From Vibrio gallicus (GTDB lineage Bacteria; Pseudomonadota; Gammaproteobacteria; Enterobacterales; Vibrionaceae), in the NCBI RefSeq assembly GCF_024346875.1, contig NZ_AP024871.1, positions 1,922,001 to 1,986,000 on the forward strand: 64,000 nucleotides of DNA. Direction: 5' to 3'. The notes below the pieces were generated by a model. The model made no database searches. It was not told the DNA's origin and saw only the letters and a list, made by a program, of their open reading frames with translations. Position numbers and translations under genes: made by a program. Positions within the stretch are counted from its first letter, which is position 1, and the number at the start of each line of letters is the position of its first letter. Shown piece after piece: positions 21,990-30,067 of the stretch.

Positions 21990-22076
21990 GTCACTCAAGG
22001 TGTAAGCCTCTCGATAACTAATTGTAATTAAAGATAGATTACTACAGTTTACACACTGTAGCCAGATTGTTAAATG

Positions 22077-22706
22077 TTAGCCTTTGTAGCCAGTTGCAAC
22101 AATGTAAACCTCTCGCGAACGAGCTCGCGACGAATCTGGTTTACGAGTTTTTACAACCTTAAACAAGTCTCTGCATTCCTTAACGTATTGGTCGAACCCT
22201 TCGCCTTGGAATACCTTAACTACAAAGCTACCATTTGGAGCTAGAACTTGTCGACACATATCGAGGGCAAGCTCAACCAAATACATAGCTCTTGGTTGAT
22301 CTACAGACAAATTGCCTGCCATATTTGGTGCCATGTCTGACATTACTACGTCAACCATGCTTGGTTGGATCCTTTCTAACAAAGCATCTAGCACTGCTTC
22401 GTCACGAAAATCACCTTGTAAGAATGCCACACCTGCTATGGAATCCATAGGTAAAATGTCGCACGCTATGACCTGCCCCTCATCCCCAACAATTTTTGTT
22501 GCGTACTGAGACCAACCACCGGGTGCCGCGCCCAAATCCACGACTGTTTGACCCGGCTTTAGGAGCCTATCTTTGTCTTGAATCTCTTCAATCTTAAAGA
22601 TAGCGCGTGAACGATAGCCTTTTTTCTTCGCCTCGCTCACGTATTTATCATCGAAGTGTTCCTTCAACCAGCGGCCAGAACTTGCAGAATGTTTTTGTTT
22701 ACTCAT
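22077..22706 (-). CDS. rlmE: 23S rRNA 2'-O-uridine methyltransferase RlmE (FtsJ/RrmJ)
   Basis: Heat-shock methyltransferase that modifies U2552 in the 23S rRNA A-loop late in 50S assembly. The product has 209 residues. The Rossmann SAM-binding motif [15 protein letters not shown] and the catalytic segments MSDMAPN and VVKVFQGEG are visible. It opens the rlmE-ftsH-folP-glmM run and is divergent from yhbY. The 138-base gap between them must hold both promoters; I did not resolve them. Confidence 0.97.
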   Translation of the reverse strand: MSKQKHSASSGRWLKEHFDDKYVSEAKKKGYRSRAIFKIEEIQDKDRLLKPGQTVVDLGAAPGGWSQYATKIVGDEGQVIACDILPMDSIAGVAFLQGDFRDEAVLDALLERIQPSMVDVVMSDMAPNMAGNLSVDQPRAMYLVELALDMCRQVLAPNGSFVVKVFQGEGFDQYVKECRDLFKVVKTRKPDSSRARSREVYIVATGYKG

Positions 22707-22844
22707 TAAAATCCCAAAATAACGATGTTTTTTGCCACTATTTACCTTATTAAAGGCTAATAAATGACTTGGGTATAGTCTTCATACAGATATGAAGCTA
22801 AAATAGTATTTTTCAACCCTTACACGAAAGAATTTGGCCGCGAT

Positions 22845-23141
22845 ATGAATTTAAGCACCAAACAAAAACAGCACCTAAAAGGCCTAGCACACAACCTTAA
22901 GCCGGTTGTACTAATGGGCGCAAATGGATTGACAGAGGCTGTTCTAGCGGAAATCGAAATCGCTCTCGATCATCATGAACTTATTAAAGTAAAAGTTGCA
23001 TCAGAAGATCGTGACACGAAAAACTTAATTATCGATGCTATCGTTCGCGAAACTGGCGCAGAGAAAGTACAAACAATTGGTAAAACTCTTGTTCTGTATC
23101 GCCAAACCCAAGCGCGCAAAATCGAGATCCCTCGTAAATAA
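22845..23141 (+). CDS. yhbY: YhbY family ribosome-associated RNA-binding protein
   Basis: A 98-residue CRM-domain protein that binds pre-50S ribosomal particles in E. coli. The fold signatures are LSTKQKQHLKGLAHNLKPVV and the GANGLTEAV loop (GxxG-like), followed by ELIKVKV. It is divergent from rlmE and convergent with greA, as in many gammaproteobacteria. A bidirectional terminator follows. Confidence 0.93.
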   Translation: MNLSTKQKQHLKGLAHNLKPVVLMGANGLTEAVLAEIEIALDHHELIKVKVASEDRDTKNLIIDAIVRETGAEKVQTIGKTLVLYRQTQARKIEIPRK

Positions 23142-23155
23142 TACGAGTATAGAGA

Positions 23156-23186
23156 CAAAAAAGGCTGCATTACGCAGCCTTTTTTC
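23156..23186. terminator. Bidirectional terminator between yhbY and greA
   Basis: AAGGCTGC (23161-23168) and GCAGCCTT (23174-23181) pair around ATTAC. There is an A-run on the left and TTTTTT on the right, serving both convergent genes. Confidence 0.88.
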
Positions 23187-23188
23187 TT

Positions 23189-23662
23189 TTATAGATACTC
23201 TACCTGGTCGATTTCAAAGTCTTTCACACCACCAGGGGTGGTGATAGTTACTTCATCGCCTTCCATTTTGCCGATAAGACCACGAGCAATTGGAGAGCTT
23301 ACTGAGATACGACCTAATTTAATATCAGCTTCATCATCGCCAACAATTTGATACTTAAACTGTTCTTCAGTATCCACATCAATCAGGGTTACCGTTGTAC
23401 CAAAAATAACCTTTCCAGAGTTATCCATCTTGGTTACGTCGATTACCTGAGACACGGATAGCTTGTATTCGATGTCTCGAATTTGCGCTTCGCAGATACC
23501 TTGCTCTTCACGAGCTGCATGATATTCAGCGTTCTCTTTAAGGTCACCGAGTTCACGAGCCTCTGCAATTGCAGCTGAAATTTGTGGACGCAGCTTCAAC
23601 AGACGCTCAAGTTCTACTTTTAGTTGCTGTTCGCCACGAACAGTCATAGGTACTTTTTGCAT
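23189..23662 (-). CDS. greA: Transcription elongation factor GreA
   Basis: Binds the RNA polymerase secondary channel and stimulates cleavage of backtracked RNA. The ATG at 23662 follows AGAGG and gives 157 residues beginning [14 protein letters not shown], as in the family. An upstream extension to 23698 is less likely. The N-terminal coiled-coil carries the acidic tip in [10 protein letters not shown], and the C-terminal FKBP-like domain includes [16 protein letters not shown]. The leader contains a terminator-like hairpin (see 23697-23729). Confidence 0.97.
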   Translation of the reverse strand: MQKVPMTVRGEQQLKVELERLLKLRPQISAAIAEARELGDLKENAEYHAAREEQGICEAQIRDIEYKLSVSQVIDVTKMDNSGKVIFGTTVTLIDVDTEEQFKYQIVGDDEADIKLGRISVSSPIARGLIGKMEGDEVTITTPGGVKDFEIDQVEYL

Positions 23663-23696
23663 ATTAACCTCTATGTCCAAACAAAAATAGGACAAC

Positions 23697-23729
23697 AAAA
23701 AAACCTATTAAGTAAATAGCTCAATAGGT
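23697..23729 (-). terminator. Terminator-like hairpin in the greA leader (GraL-like attenuator candidate)
   Basis: On the minus strand a 10-bp stem (one G-U pair; outer arms ACCTATT/AATAGGT) closes a 7-base loop and is followed by a T-run from the A-run at 23697-23703. It lies between the candidate promoter at 23752-23780 and the greA start, so transcripts of about 45-50 nt would end here. Confidence 0.6.
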
Positions 23730-23751
23730 ATAAATCAATTGGATTACATGG

Positions 23752-23780
23752 ATTGTACCCAAAAAGGCGTCATTTTTCAT
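23752..23780 (-). promoter_or_regulatory. Candidate greA promoter
   Basis: Minus strand: ATGAAA at 23775-23780, a 17-bp spacer and TACAAT at 23752-23757. It lies about 20-55 bases upstream of the leader hairpin. Confidence 0.45.
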
Positions 23781-24165
23781 CTAAATTAACACCCACCTCT
23801 TAAGTGAACTTCGTGAGCAACATCACATTCAACCAATTGATTATAAGTGCGTTTTTTGACCGTTTTTATAAAAAACAACAAACTAGTTGCTATTCATATA
23901 ATTTTATATACCACGTTAACTCACTGTTTTAATTGCATATGCACCCTAACTCATAGGGTGGTATTTAAAAAGTTCCCTAGCTTTATATCATTTTACTTCC
24001 TGAGAGGTTCTAAATTGAGTCAAAATTCCTTCCAGAGCAATTCTTATCAAGCAATAAAAAACCACAGATAACAATAACTTAGTGGGAGCTAGATAACAGG
24101 GGTTGTCTCAAAAAAGTTTGGGCTATCACTATGCCTATTATGGACAATACTTTTAGGATTTAGAA

Positions 24166-25239
24166 ATGAACAAGAAAATTATTGCGCTAGCCGTTACTGC
24201 GGCTGCATTTGGAACACAGACACATGCTGTTGAACTATACAATGACAACGGTTCTACTTTCTCAATCGGTGGACACGTATCTGTAAGCGCTAAAGGCAAC
24301 TCGGGTGATGTATATAACTCAGACAGCAAGGCATTCGAGAGCGGCGGCACCGATATCATTGCTAACTCTCCTCGTATCAACTTCAATGCCACTCAAGACC
24401 TAGGCAATGGCTTTACGGCTGATGCTAAGGGTGAGTGGTCTCTAAACTACCTTGATGGTGGTGCAAACTCATTCACTACCCGTCTTGGTTACATTGGCGT
24501 GACTCACGAAACATTTGGTCGCGCTGTAGCGGGCACCCAATGGTCTCCGTACTATGACGTTGCGGGTATCGCTGATATGCCAATCGCATTTGCGAACGAC
24601 TTCCTGTACGACAACCACGGTGCCCTAGGTACGGGTCGTGCGGAAAATATGGTTTCTTACCGTAATGACATCCAATTAGGTGACAACCTATCTATCTTCG
24701 GTGGCCTAGGTTGGCAAGACAATGCGACGAGTGGTTTTGACTCTCGTGGTCAAGTGGCAGTGGGTGCAAACTTTGCTGACTTCATGGTAGGTTACTCATA
24801 CAACGCAGGTGATCGTACTAACGGTGTAATCGGAACCAAAGAAGCAACCTCTCACGCACTTTCTGCGAAGTATGGTTCTTACGGTAACGGCCTTTACGTA
24901 GCTGCTGTTTATACTATGAATGAGTACATGCACGGCACGTCAAACTACAACACCAATGCGGTACTCGCTAATGACATCGCTCTTAAAGATTCTGACGGTA
25001 TCGAATTTATTGCAGCATACGCATTTGCAAACAGCCTAAACCTATCTATCAACTATGAATCTGTTGAAAGTAGCGACAAGGTAGCAGACGGCACGGTATA
25101 CAGCCAAATGGCTTTCCAAGCTGAGTACAACATTACTCCTAAGTTCGTTACCTTTGCAGGTTACCAGGTTGACCTAGGTTCTGATCTGTACGAAAAAGAG
25201 AATGACATGTGGAACATGGGTGTTCGTTACTACCTATAA
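24166..25239 (+). CDS. OmpU-like outer membrane porin
   Basis: A 357-residue general porin with a Sec signal peptide of about 21 residues (MNKKIIALAVTAAAFGTQTHA). Alternating beta-strands and Gly/Asn/Asp-rich turns follow, typical of a 16-stranded trimeric porin. The segment GRAVAGTQWSPYYDVAG resembles the constriction loop region of Vibrio OmpU-type porins. The gene follows a 503-base AT-rich region and occupies the position of ompU in V. cholerae (between greA and dacB). Oddly, the last residue is Leu (GVRYYL) instead of the usual terminal Phe of the BAM recognition signal. Specificity cannot be read from sequence. Confidence 0.88.
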   Translation: MNKKIIALAVTAAAFGTQTHAVELYNDNGSTFSIGGHVSVSAKGNSGDVYNSDSKAFESGGTDIIANSPRINFNATQDLGNGFTADAKGEWSLNYLDGGANSFTTRLGYIGVTHETFGRAVAGTQWSPYYDVAGIADMPIAFANDFLYDNHGALGTGRAENMVSYRNDIQLGDNLSIFGGLGWQDNATSGFDSRGQVAVGANFADFMVGYSYNAGDRTNGVIGTKEATSHALSAKYGSYGNGLYVAAVYTMNEYMHGTSNYNTNAVLANDIALKDSDGIEFIAAYAFANSLNLSINYESVESSDKVADGTVYSQMAFQAEYNITPKFVTFAGYQVDLGSDLYEKENDMWNMGVRYYL

Positions 25240-25263
25240 TGGTATAGCCAATACCGCTTAATA

Positions 25264-25297
25264 GCGAAACACCTGCCAATAGGCAGGTGTTTGTTTA
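25264..25297. terminator. Bidirectional terminator between porin and phoX
   Basis: AAACACCTGCC (25267-25277) pairs perfectly with its complement at 25282-25292 around AATA, followed by TTGTTT-like sequence. It serves the porin and the convergent phosphatase gene. Its left side is repeated at 27371-27390. Confidence 0.82.
25265..25284. repeat. 20-bp direct repeat, copy 1 (left of phoX)
   Basis: CGAAACACCTGCCAATAGGC here is identical to 27371-27390. This copy is the left side of the intact porin terminator. The two copies bracket the phosphatase gene. Confidence 0.9.
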
Positions 25298-25312
25298 ATA
25301 AGCTACCCTTGG

Positions 25313-27211
25313 TTAAGCACCAATTACACCTCCATCTTTACGTGTAATGGCAATAACAGACGAACGAGGGATACTATCCCCACCTTGAGGAAAATGAGAA
25401 TCAGCCAGTTTCTCACCTGGGTGTTGAACCCCCACAAACATGGTTTTATTGTCTTGTGAGAATGTTAACCCTGTAATTTCACTCGCTACTGGTCCCGTTA
25501 GAAAGCGACGAATTTCACCAGTACTAGGATCACTGCACAGCATTTGATTGTTCCCCATTCCCGCAAATTCACCTTGGTTTTTATAGTTGCCATCGGTTTG
25601 AATCCAAAGGCGACCAAAACGGTCAAAATCGATTCCATCAGGGCTATTAAACATATTATCTTTATTGATGTTATCACTGCCAGCCATTAAACCTGACTCG
25701 TGAACCTCTGGGTTCCCAGCTAACACATATATATCCCATTCAAACGTGCTTGCGGTATGTTTACCATTATCGGGTCTCCAGCGAATGATATGTCCATAAG
25801 GATTTTTTGGTCGCGGATTTGCAGCATTGAGCCCTTGAGATTCTTTAACTCCACGGTGCTTATTATTAGTTAATGTGGCAAAAACGGAATTATCATGTGG
25901 GTGCACAGCAACCCATTCCGGACGGTCCATGGTTGTTGCACCGAGCTGAGTAGCAGCAAGACGCGCAAAGATCATTACAGAGGCAGCATCTGGAAAACCA
26001 TTTTCTGGAGTAAGACCATTTTTACCCCAAGTCATTTCCAGCCATTCACCTCTCCCAGTTTGTTCGCCTTCGGTACCGGTGAATTTCGCTACATAAAGTG
26101 TTCCTTGCTCAAGTAAGTCTAGGTTTGTACTCGAATTCGGAACGTATTTGTTTTTAGAAATGAACTTATAGAGATGCTCTCCGCGCTCATCATCGCCCAT
26201 ATATACGACTACATGGCCAGATTCATCAAGGGTTAAGGCGGCATTTTCATGCTTAAATCGACCGAGTGCGCTCCGTTTTTTCGGTACTGAGTTGGGATTC
26301 ATTGGGTCGATTTCTACAACCCACCCCATGCGATTTGATTCGTTGGGGTGTTTCGCCATATCAAAGCGTTCATCGTGTTTAAACCAATCATAACCCCAAT
26401 CTTGTTTTTTAAGGCCATAACGAGCATAGCTATCACCAAGCTCAGCATTAGATGAAGAGCCAAAGTATCCATTGAAGTTTTCTTCACAGGTTAAATATGT
26501 CCCCCACGGAGTTTGTCCATTGGCACAGTTATTCATGGTGCCAAGGATTTTAGTTCCAGATGGGTCGCTAGCCGTTTTAAGAAGAGCATGCCCTCGAGCA
26601 GGACCTGTCATTTCCATTTCTGTGTAAGCGGTGATGCGGCGATTGACTGCTCCTTTGGGATTAACTATCCACTTGCCATTTTTGTTGATCAGTTCAACAA
26701 CTGACACACCATGAGCCGCCTGCGCTTTACGTACATCATCAGCAGAAATATTTTCACCTTGATGGGCGTATAAATACTCTTTATTCACATATTCATTATT
26801 TACAGCCAGCACAGCTCGATCATTTGAAATAGGGAAAAATGTCATCCCATCGTTGTTATCGCCGAACTGCTTCTCTTGAGCCGTAGAGTCGTTTGACTGA
26901 CTAAACTCAGGTGCACCATCAATAACAGGGTCACCCCACGAGATAAGGACATCAGCATTATAACCCGCAGGCACCACAACCGTATCCGCTGTCGAGGCTG
27001 GAATAGCATCGAAGCCCATGATATCGGTTTTACTGGCCATAGAGCCTGCAACAGCCTGACTAATTGGACTAGCAGCAAAGAAAGCAACGCTACTTGCAGC
27101 CCCCGTATTTTTAAGAAAACTTCTGCGTGACATAGCCGCTTCGATAAATCGATTAAATTCAGGTTCCTGCTGTAAAGGACGCTGATCATCATCATGGTCG
27201 AACTGTTTCAT
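25313..27211 (-). CDS. phoX: Tat-exported PhoX-family (DUF839) alkaline phosphatase
   Basis: Predicted periplasmic phosphatase of the PhoX family, which uses Ca2+ and Fe3+ and releases phosphate from phosphomonoesters. The 632-residue product begins with a long N-region and a twin-arginine motif, MSRRSFLKNTG, near residues 27-37, followed by a hydrophobic stretch. Family hallmarks are TYLTCEENFNGYFG, DERFDMAKHP, NPYGHIIRW, SPDGIDFDRFGRLWIQTDGN and GVQHPGE. It is flanked by 20-bp direct repeats and sits where V. cholerae, as I recall, has porin and dacB adjacent. A weak Pho-box-like element lies upstream. Substrate is inferred from family. Confidence 0.85.
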   Translation of the reverse strand: MKQFDHDDDQRPLQQEPEFNRFIEAAMSRRSFLKNTGAASSVAFFAASPISQAVAGSMASKTDIMGFDAIPASTADTVVVPAGYNADVLISWGDPVIDGAPEFSQSNDSTAQEKQFGDNNDGMTFFPISNDRAVLAVNNEYVNKEYLYAHQGENISADDVRKAQAAHGVSVVELINKNGKWIVNPKGAVNRRITAYTEMEMTGPARGHALLKTASDPSGTKILGTMNNCANGQTPWGTYLTCEENFNGYFGSSSNAELGDSYARYGLKKQDWGYDWFKHDERFDMAKHPNESNRMGWVVEIDPMNPNSVPKKRSALGRFKHENAALTLDESGHVVVYMGDDERGEHLYKFISKNKYVPNSSTNLDLLEQGTLYVAKFTGTEGEQTGRGEWLEMTWGKNGLTPENGFPDAASVMIFARLAATQLGATTMDRPEWVAVHPHDNSVFATLTNNKHRGVKESQGLNAANPRPKNPYGHIIRWRPDNGKHTASTFEWDIYVLAGNPEVHESGLMAGSDNINKDNMFNSPDGIDFDRFGRLWIQTDGNYKNQGEFAGMGNNQMLCSDPSTGEIRRFLTGPVASEITGLTFSQDNKTMFVGVQHPGEKLADSHFPQGGDSIPRSSVIAITRKDGGVIGA

Positions 27212-27370
27212 GCTTACTTCCCTTCGGTGTTTATGTTCGCCTTTAAAAGGCTGCGAGTTATGCCGACACCATAGAAGCTGGTTATTGCACTAATATTGCA
27301 GCGAAATAACACAAATATGACCAATAATCTTATTATTACTAAGCATGCAGTGAGCAATAAAAACCGTTGA

Positions 27371-27390
27371 CGAAACACCTGCCAATAGGC
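27371..27390. repeat. 20-bp direct repeat, copy 2 (right of phoX)
   Basis: Exact copy of 25265-25284, but the following bases (CACTG) no longer complete the hairpin, so this copy is not a terminator. It lies just upstream of dacB. Confidence 0.9.
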
Positions 27391-27440
27391 CACTGTTTTT
27401 GTTTATACTGACAACACTTTAATCGGCCAATAGGACGCAT

Positions 27441-28814
27441 ATGCGCCGCCTCTTCATTCTAGCTGTCGGAATATTCTCATACCAAACCGCTATGGCATCC
27501 ATTGCCCCCTACTCTCAGCTACCTCAAGGCAGTAGTGTCGGTATTATTGTTAGGGATAATAACAGCGAACTTGAATCACATAATCCTAACCAATTGATGC
27601 CTCCTGCCAGTACCCTAAAACTGGTTACCGCCCTTGCATCTAAGCTGTATTGGCCTCGCGGTGATTTTCGCTTTGATACCCAACTATTAAAGCAGCAACA
27701 AAATTATGTGGTGCGCTTTACTGGAGATCCGAGCCTGCTTCGCTCGGATCTCAAAACGCTATTAAGCCCCCTAAAAGGTAAAATCATTAATGGTGACTTA
27801 TTGCTCGATGACTCGATATTTGATGGCTATACACGAGGCGTAGGTTGGCCATGGGATGTACTCGGTGTATGTTATGCCGCGCCAGTTAGCGCGATATCTA
27901 TCGAGGGGAATTGTGTACAAGCCTCAATTACCACTAACGCCAATGGCAGTACTCGCGTATATGTTCCCTCTTTTCAACCAATTGGGGTGCAAAGTAGCGT
28001 AGTCAGCGTTACCAAGCAGCAGCAACAACAGAGCTTTTGTGATCTTGAATTAAATACCTTCCCTGATAACCACTACAGATTAAGTGGTTGTCTTCAGCCA
28101 CGAAGCAAGCCCTTACCCTTGAAGTTTGCATTGCAGTCCTCTGAGCTGTATGTCGCGGCGGTTATTAAACAGATATTTACTGACTGGGGCACCACAATAA
28201 CTGGCCATATTCAGCGCGGAAAGACGAACCAACACGCCAAGCTTATTACCCAACACCACTCAGCCAGCATAGACGAGTTACTACAAATCATGCTTCGAGA
28301 TTCAAACAATCTATATGCTGATTCCATAACCAAAAGATTAGGACATGAGGTATTTGGTGTGAGTGGTAGCTTTGCCAGTGGTACTGCTGCCCTCAAGAAG
28401 CTACTGCATGACAAAGCGAATATAGACCTGAGTTTAGCGGTATTAAATGATGGTTCGGGCTTATCTCGAAACAACCGAATTCAGCCGAAAACCATGATGC
28501 AGATACTGCAATATCTACAAACCCACGATCATCAGCTTGGGATCTTATCTATGCTGCCAGTGGCTGGAGAAACTGGCACCCTAAAACATAGACCAAGCAT
28601 GCGCAAAGACCCAATAAAAGGCCATATCCTTGCCAAAAGTGGATCTCTTTTTGGTACCCACAACATCGTTGGTTATACACTGGATGATAAAGGGAATATT
28701 AAGGGAAGCTTTGTCGAGTATGTATCAAACTATCACCCCAAGAAAGGCAGTGATATTCCACCGGCAATTACGGTATTTGAACAGAACTTCTATCGCAATT
28801 TACTAAACAAATAG
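27441..28814 (+). CDS. dacB: D-alanyl-D-alanine carboxypeptidase/endopeptidase (PBP4)
   Basis: Periplasmic class C low-molecular-mass penicillin-binding protein that trims or cleaves peptidoglycan cross-links. The product has 457 residues. A signal peptide covers about residues 1-19 (ending near AMAS). The catalytic motifs are SxxK as PASTLKLV, SxN as RDSNNLY, and KSG in LAKSGSLFGTHNIVGY. The large insertion between the first two motifs is typical of PBP4. A good Shine-Dalgarno (AGGA) precedes the ATG. It is convergent with mgtE. Confidence 0.95.
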   Translation: MRRLFILAVGIFSYQTAMASIAPYSQLPQGSSVGIIVRDNNSELESHNPNQLMPPASTLKLVTALASKLYWPRGDFRFDTQLLKQQQNYVVRFTGDPSLLRSDLKTLLSPLKGKIINGDLLLDDSIFDGYTRGVGWPWDVLGVCYAAPVSAISIEGNCVQASITTNANGSTRVYVPSFQPIGVQSSVVSVTKQQQQQSFCDLELNTFPDNHYRLSGCLQPRSKPLPLKFALQSSELYVAAVIKQIFTDWGTTITGHIQRGKTNQHAKLITQHHSASIDELLQIMLRDSNNLYADSITKRLGHEVFGVSGSFASGTAALKKLLHDKANIDLSLAVLNDGSGLSRNNRIQPKTMMQILQYLQTHDHQLGILSMLPVAGETGTLKHRPSMRKDPIKGHILAKSGSLFGTHNIVGYTLDDKGNIKGSFVEYVSNYHPKKGSDIPPAITVFEQNFYRNLLNK

Positions 28815-28832
28815 CAGGCCAAAGGCCTGCTA
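28812..28832. terminator. Compact hairpin between dacB and mgtE
   Basis: Perfect 9-bp stem TAGCAGGCC/GGCCTGCTA with an AAA loop. The dacB stop codon is its first three bases. There is no clear T-run on either side. Confidence 0.55.
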
Positions 28833-28835
28833 TCA

Positions 28836-29681
28836 TCACGCGATACCAAGGAAGTGGTTTACCACGCTGAAATATATCCACATTCCAGAGATATCGACGA
28901 TAGACGCCAATACCGGGCTGACCAATACCGCAGGATCAAGCTTAAATGCACGCGCAATTATCGGTAAGACCCCTCCCAACGTGGTTGAGATAGTCACCTG
29001 TATAAAAAGTGCTATAGCAACGGCAAGAGCAATGGTATTAAGATCATAACCCCCGGTTGTACTGCCATCGCTAAACAGCAGTATTCGCCCAACGATCACT
29101 AACGCAATCACAAAGCCAATACACAGCGCAACTCGGCTTTCTTTCCATAATACCGATAGCCATTGGCGCTTTTTCAGCTCACCGGTGGCTAAGGCGCGAA
29201 TAACCAAGGTTGCCGCCTGAGTACCGGTATTGCCACCAGCGGCAGCAATAACTGGCATATAAATAGCCAACAGAACCAGTTGGCTCAGTGTATCTTCATA
29301 ACTGGCGATAATCAGTCCAGAAACGATCCCCATCAAGGCTAACCCTATAATCCAGCCTATTCTCTGCTGTACATGAGCTAATACGCTAGTCGAGAGATAG
29401 CCTTTATGTGGCTCAGCCTCTGAACGAATAAAACCAAGTTGATGCGCAAAGTGGCGTGCGCGGACATCATCTCCACACAACTCCAGTTCACTTATCATCT
29501 TTTGCACATAAGCCACAGAGCACTGATTAAGTATGCCTACGGCTTCTTCGATTGGCATTTTTTGAAGCAGTGCCAACTGCTGACTTGTATCATATTGCAA
29601 GAATGCACTGGTTGCCGCACATATCTCCTCACGAGAAAATGAATTCAAGTCGTGAGCAATTGTAGTGTTCATTACCGTCAT
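28836..29681 (-). CDS. mgtE: MgtE-type magnesium transporter lacking CBS domains
   Basis: Inner-membrane Mg2+ channel/transporter of the MgtE/SLC41 family. The ATG at 29681 follows GGAG at 7 bases and gives 281 residues; an upstream extension to 29738 lacks support. A short helical N-domain of about 100 residues is followed directly by five transmembrane segments, with AAGGNTGTQAATLVIRALA and PVLASIVDISG (pore Asp) matching the MgtE channel. The CBS pair found in classical 450-residue MgtE is missing, so gating by that domain cannot occur. A candidate leader peptide precedes it (29870-29914). Confidence 0.9.
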   Translation of the reverse strand: MTVMNTTIAHDLNSFSREEICAATSAFLQYDTSQQLALLQKMPIEEAVGILNQCSVAYVQKMISELELCGDDVRARHFAHQLGFIRSEAEPHKGYLSTSVLAHVQQRIGWIIGLALMGIVSGLIIASYEDTLSQLVLLAIYMPVIAAAGGNTGTQAATLVIRALATGELKKRQWLSVLWKESRVALCIGFVIALVIVGRILLFSDGSTTGGYDLNTIALAVAIALFIQVTISTTLGGVLPIIARAFKLDPAVLVSPVLASIVDISGMWIYFSVVNHFLGIA

Positions 29682-29791
29682 GGCGAATCTCCCGATCAGC
29701 GGTACAAAAGCACGGTAACGACCATCAAAATAAAACACATAGCACCCCAGCGAATAGGCTGAGATCGGCTTTATTTACAGCTAGATTTACA

Positions 29792-29881
29792 GGAGAAAAA
29801 CAGAAGAGAAATAGAAAATGAATTCCCTACCACTGAGGGCAGAGACAGATAACAGTCACACCGACAGGGTTATTTTTCTCC
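29792..29881 (-). promoter_or_regulatory. Long-range 9-bp pairing in the mgtE leader RNA
   Basis: The minus-strand segments GGAGAAAAA (from 29873-29881, the end of the leader ORF) and TTTTTCTCC (from 29792-29800) are perfectly complementary with a 72-nt loop. A ribosome finishing the leader ORF would cover the first arm. Confidence 0.45.
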
Positions 29882-29914
29882 CCTTCTACTAGGAGGATGG
29901 TCGGTAGTGTTCAT
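29870..29914 (-). CDS. Candidate leader peptide of mgtE (MgtL-like)
   Basis: A 14-codon ORF, MNTTDHPPSRRGEK, starts at ATG 29914 with a GGAG Shine-Dalgarno at 6 bases and stops at TAA 29870-29872, 188 bases before mgtE. An acidic residue followed by prolines and then arginines resembles the layout of enterobacterial MgtL (Asp/Pro then Arg-Arg-Arg), which senses low Mg2+ by ribosome destabilisation. The last codons form one arm of a long-range RNA helix. Translation is inferred only from the ribosome-binding site and arrangement. It could be a chance short ORF, but the coincidence of position, spacing and composition is strong. Confidence 0.55.
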   Translation of the reverse strand: MNTTDHPPSRRGEK

Positions 29915-29980
29915 AGTTATCTCCAAAGGTTACTGGATTAGCCCAGCGGGCGTAATATAGCAAAATGTTATCAGCCAATA

Positions 29981-30010
29981 AATACAAAATGGGCACCCAT
30001 AGGCGCCCAT
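29981..30010 (-). terminator. Terminator after tyrS
   Basis: ATGGGCGCC and GGTGCCCAT (minus strand; one G-U pair) form a 9-bp stem at 29989-30010 with a 4-base loop, followed by TTTGTATTTATT. Confidence 0.82.
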
Positions 30011-30067
30011 TAATAACTACTTACACTTTATATTCCTATGGCTGAGGGTTACTCAACTCAAGTAGGA

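Larger units (their letters stand above)
23663..24165. other. 503-base gap between greA and the porin gene
   Basis: The left third holds the greA leader, hairpin and candidate promoter. The rest is AT-rich. It contains CACCCT (23942-23947) pairing with AGGGTG (23955-23960), and an alternative outer pairing ATACCAC (23908-23914) with GTGGTAT (23958-23964); the two pairings exclude each other. OmpU-like porins are often ToxR-controlled, but I could not define a ToxR box or a clear porin promoter. Short reading frames here lack a Shine-Dalgarno and I do not call them. Confidence 0.5.
29682..30067 (-). other. 386-base region between mgtE and tyrS
   Basis: It contains, in the direction of mgtE transcription, the tyrS terminator (29981-30010), a TATATT candidate -10 (29954-29959) without a good -35, the leader ORF, a small CCCT/AGGG hairpin (29821-29838 area), the long-range pairing arm and a direct repeat of CTGTAAAT (29770s-29790s). 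Nothing else is supported. Confidence 0.5.

Noticed and set aside
23847..24071. 74-codon plus-strand reading frame in the greA-porin gap
   Set aside because: No Shine-Dalgarno, AT-driven composition and low complexity; no recognisable domain.
27306..27323. Pho-box-like pair of half-sites upstream of phoX
   Set aside because: Two 7-base halves at 11-base spacing match the PhoB motif at only about 10 of 14 positions. In an AT-rich region this is too weak to annotate, although the gene's family makes it plausible.
28836..29738. mgtE as a truncated pseudogene
   Set aside because: The frame is intact, the start has a good ribosome-binding site, and the channel motifs and pore Asp are present. 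A short family form is more likely.
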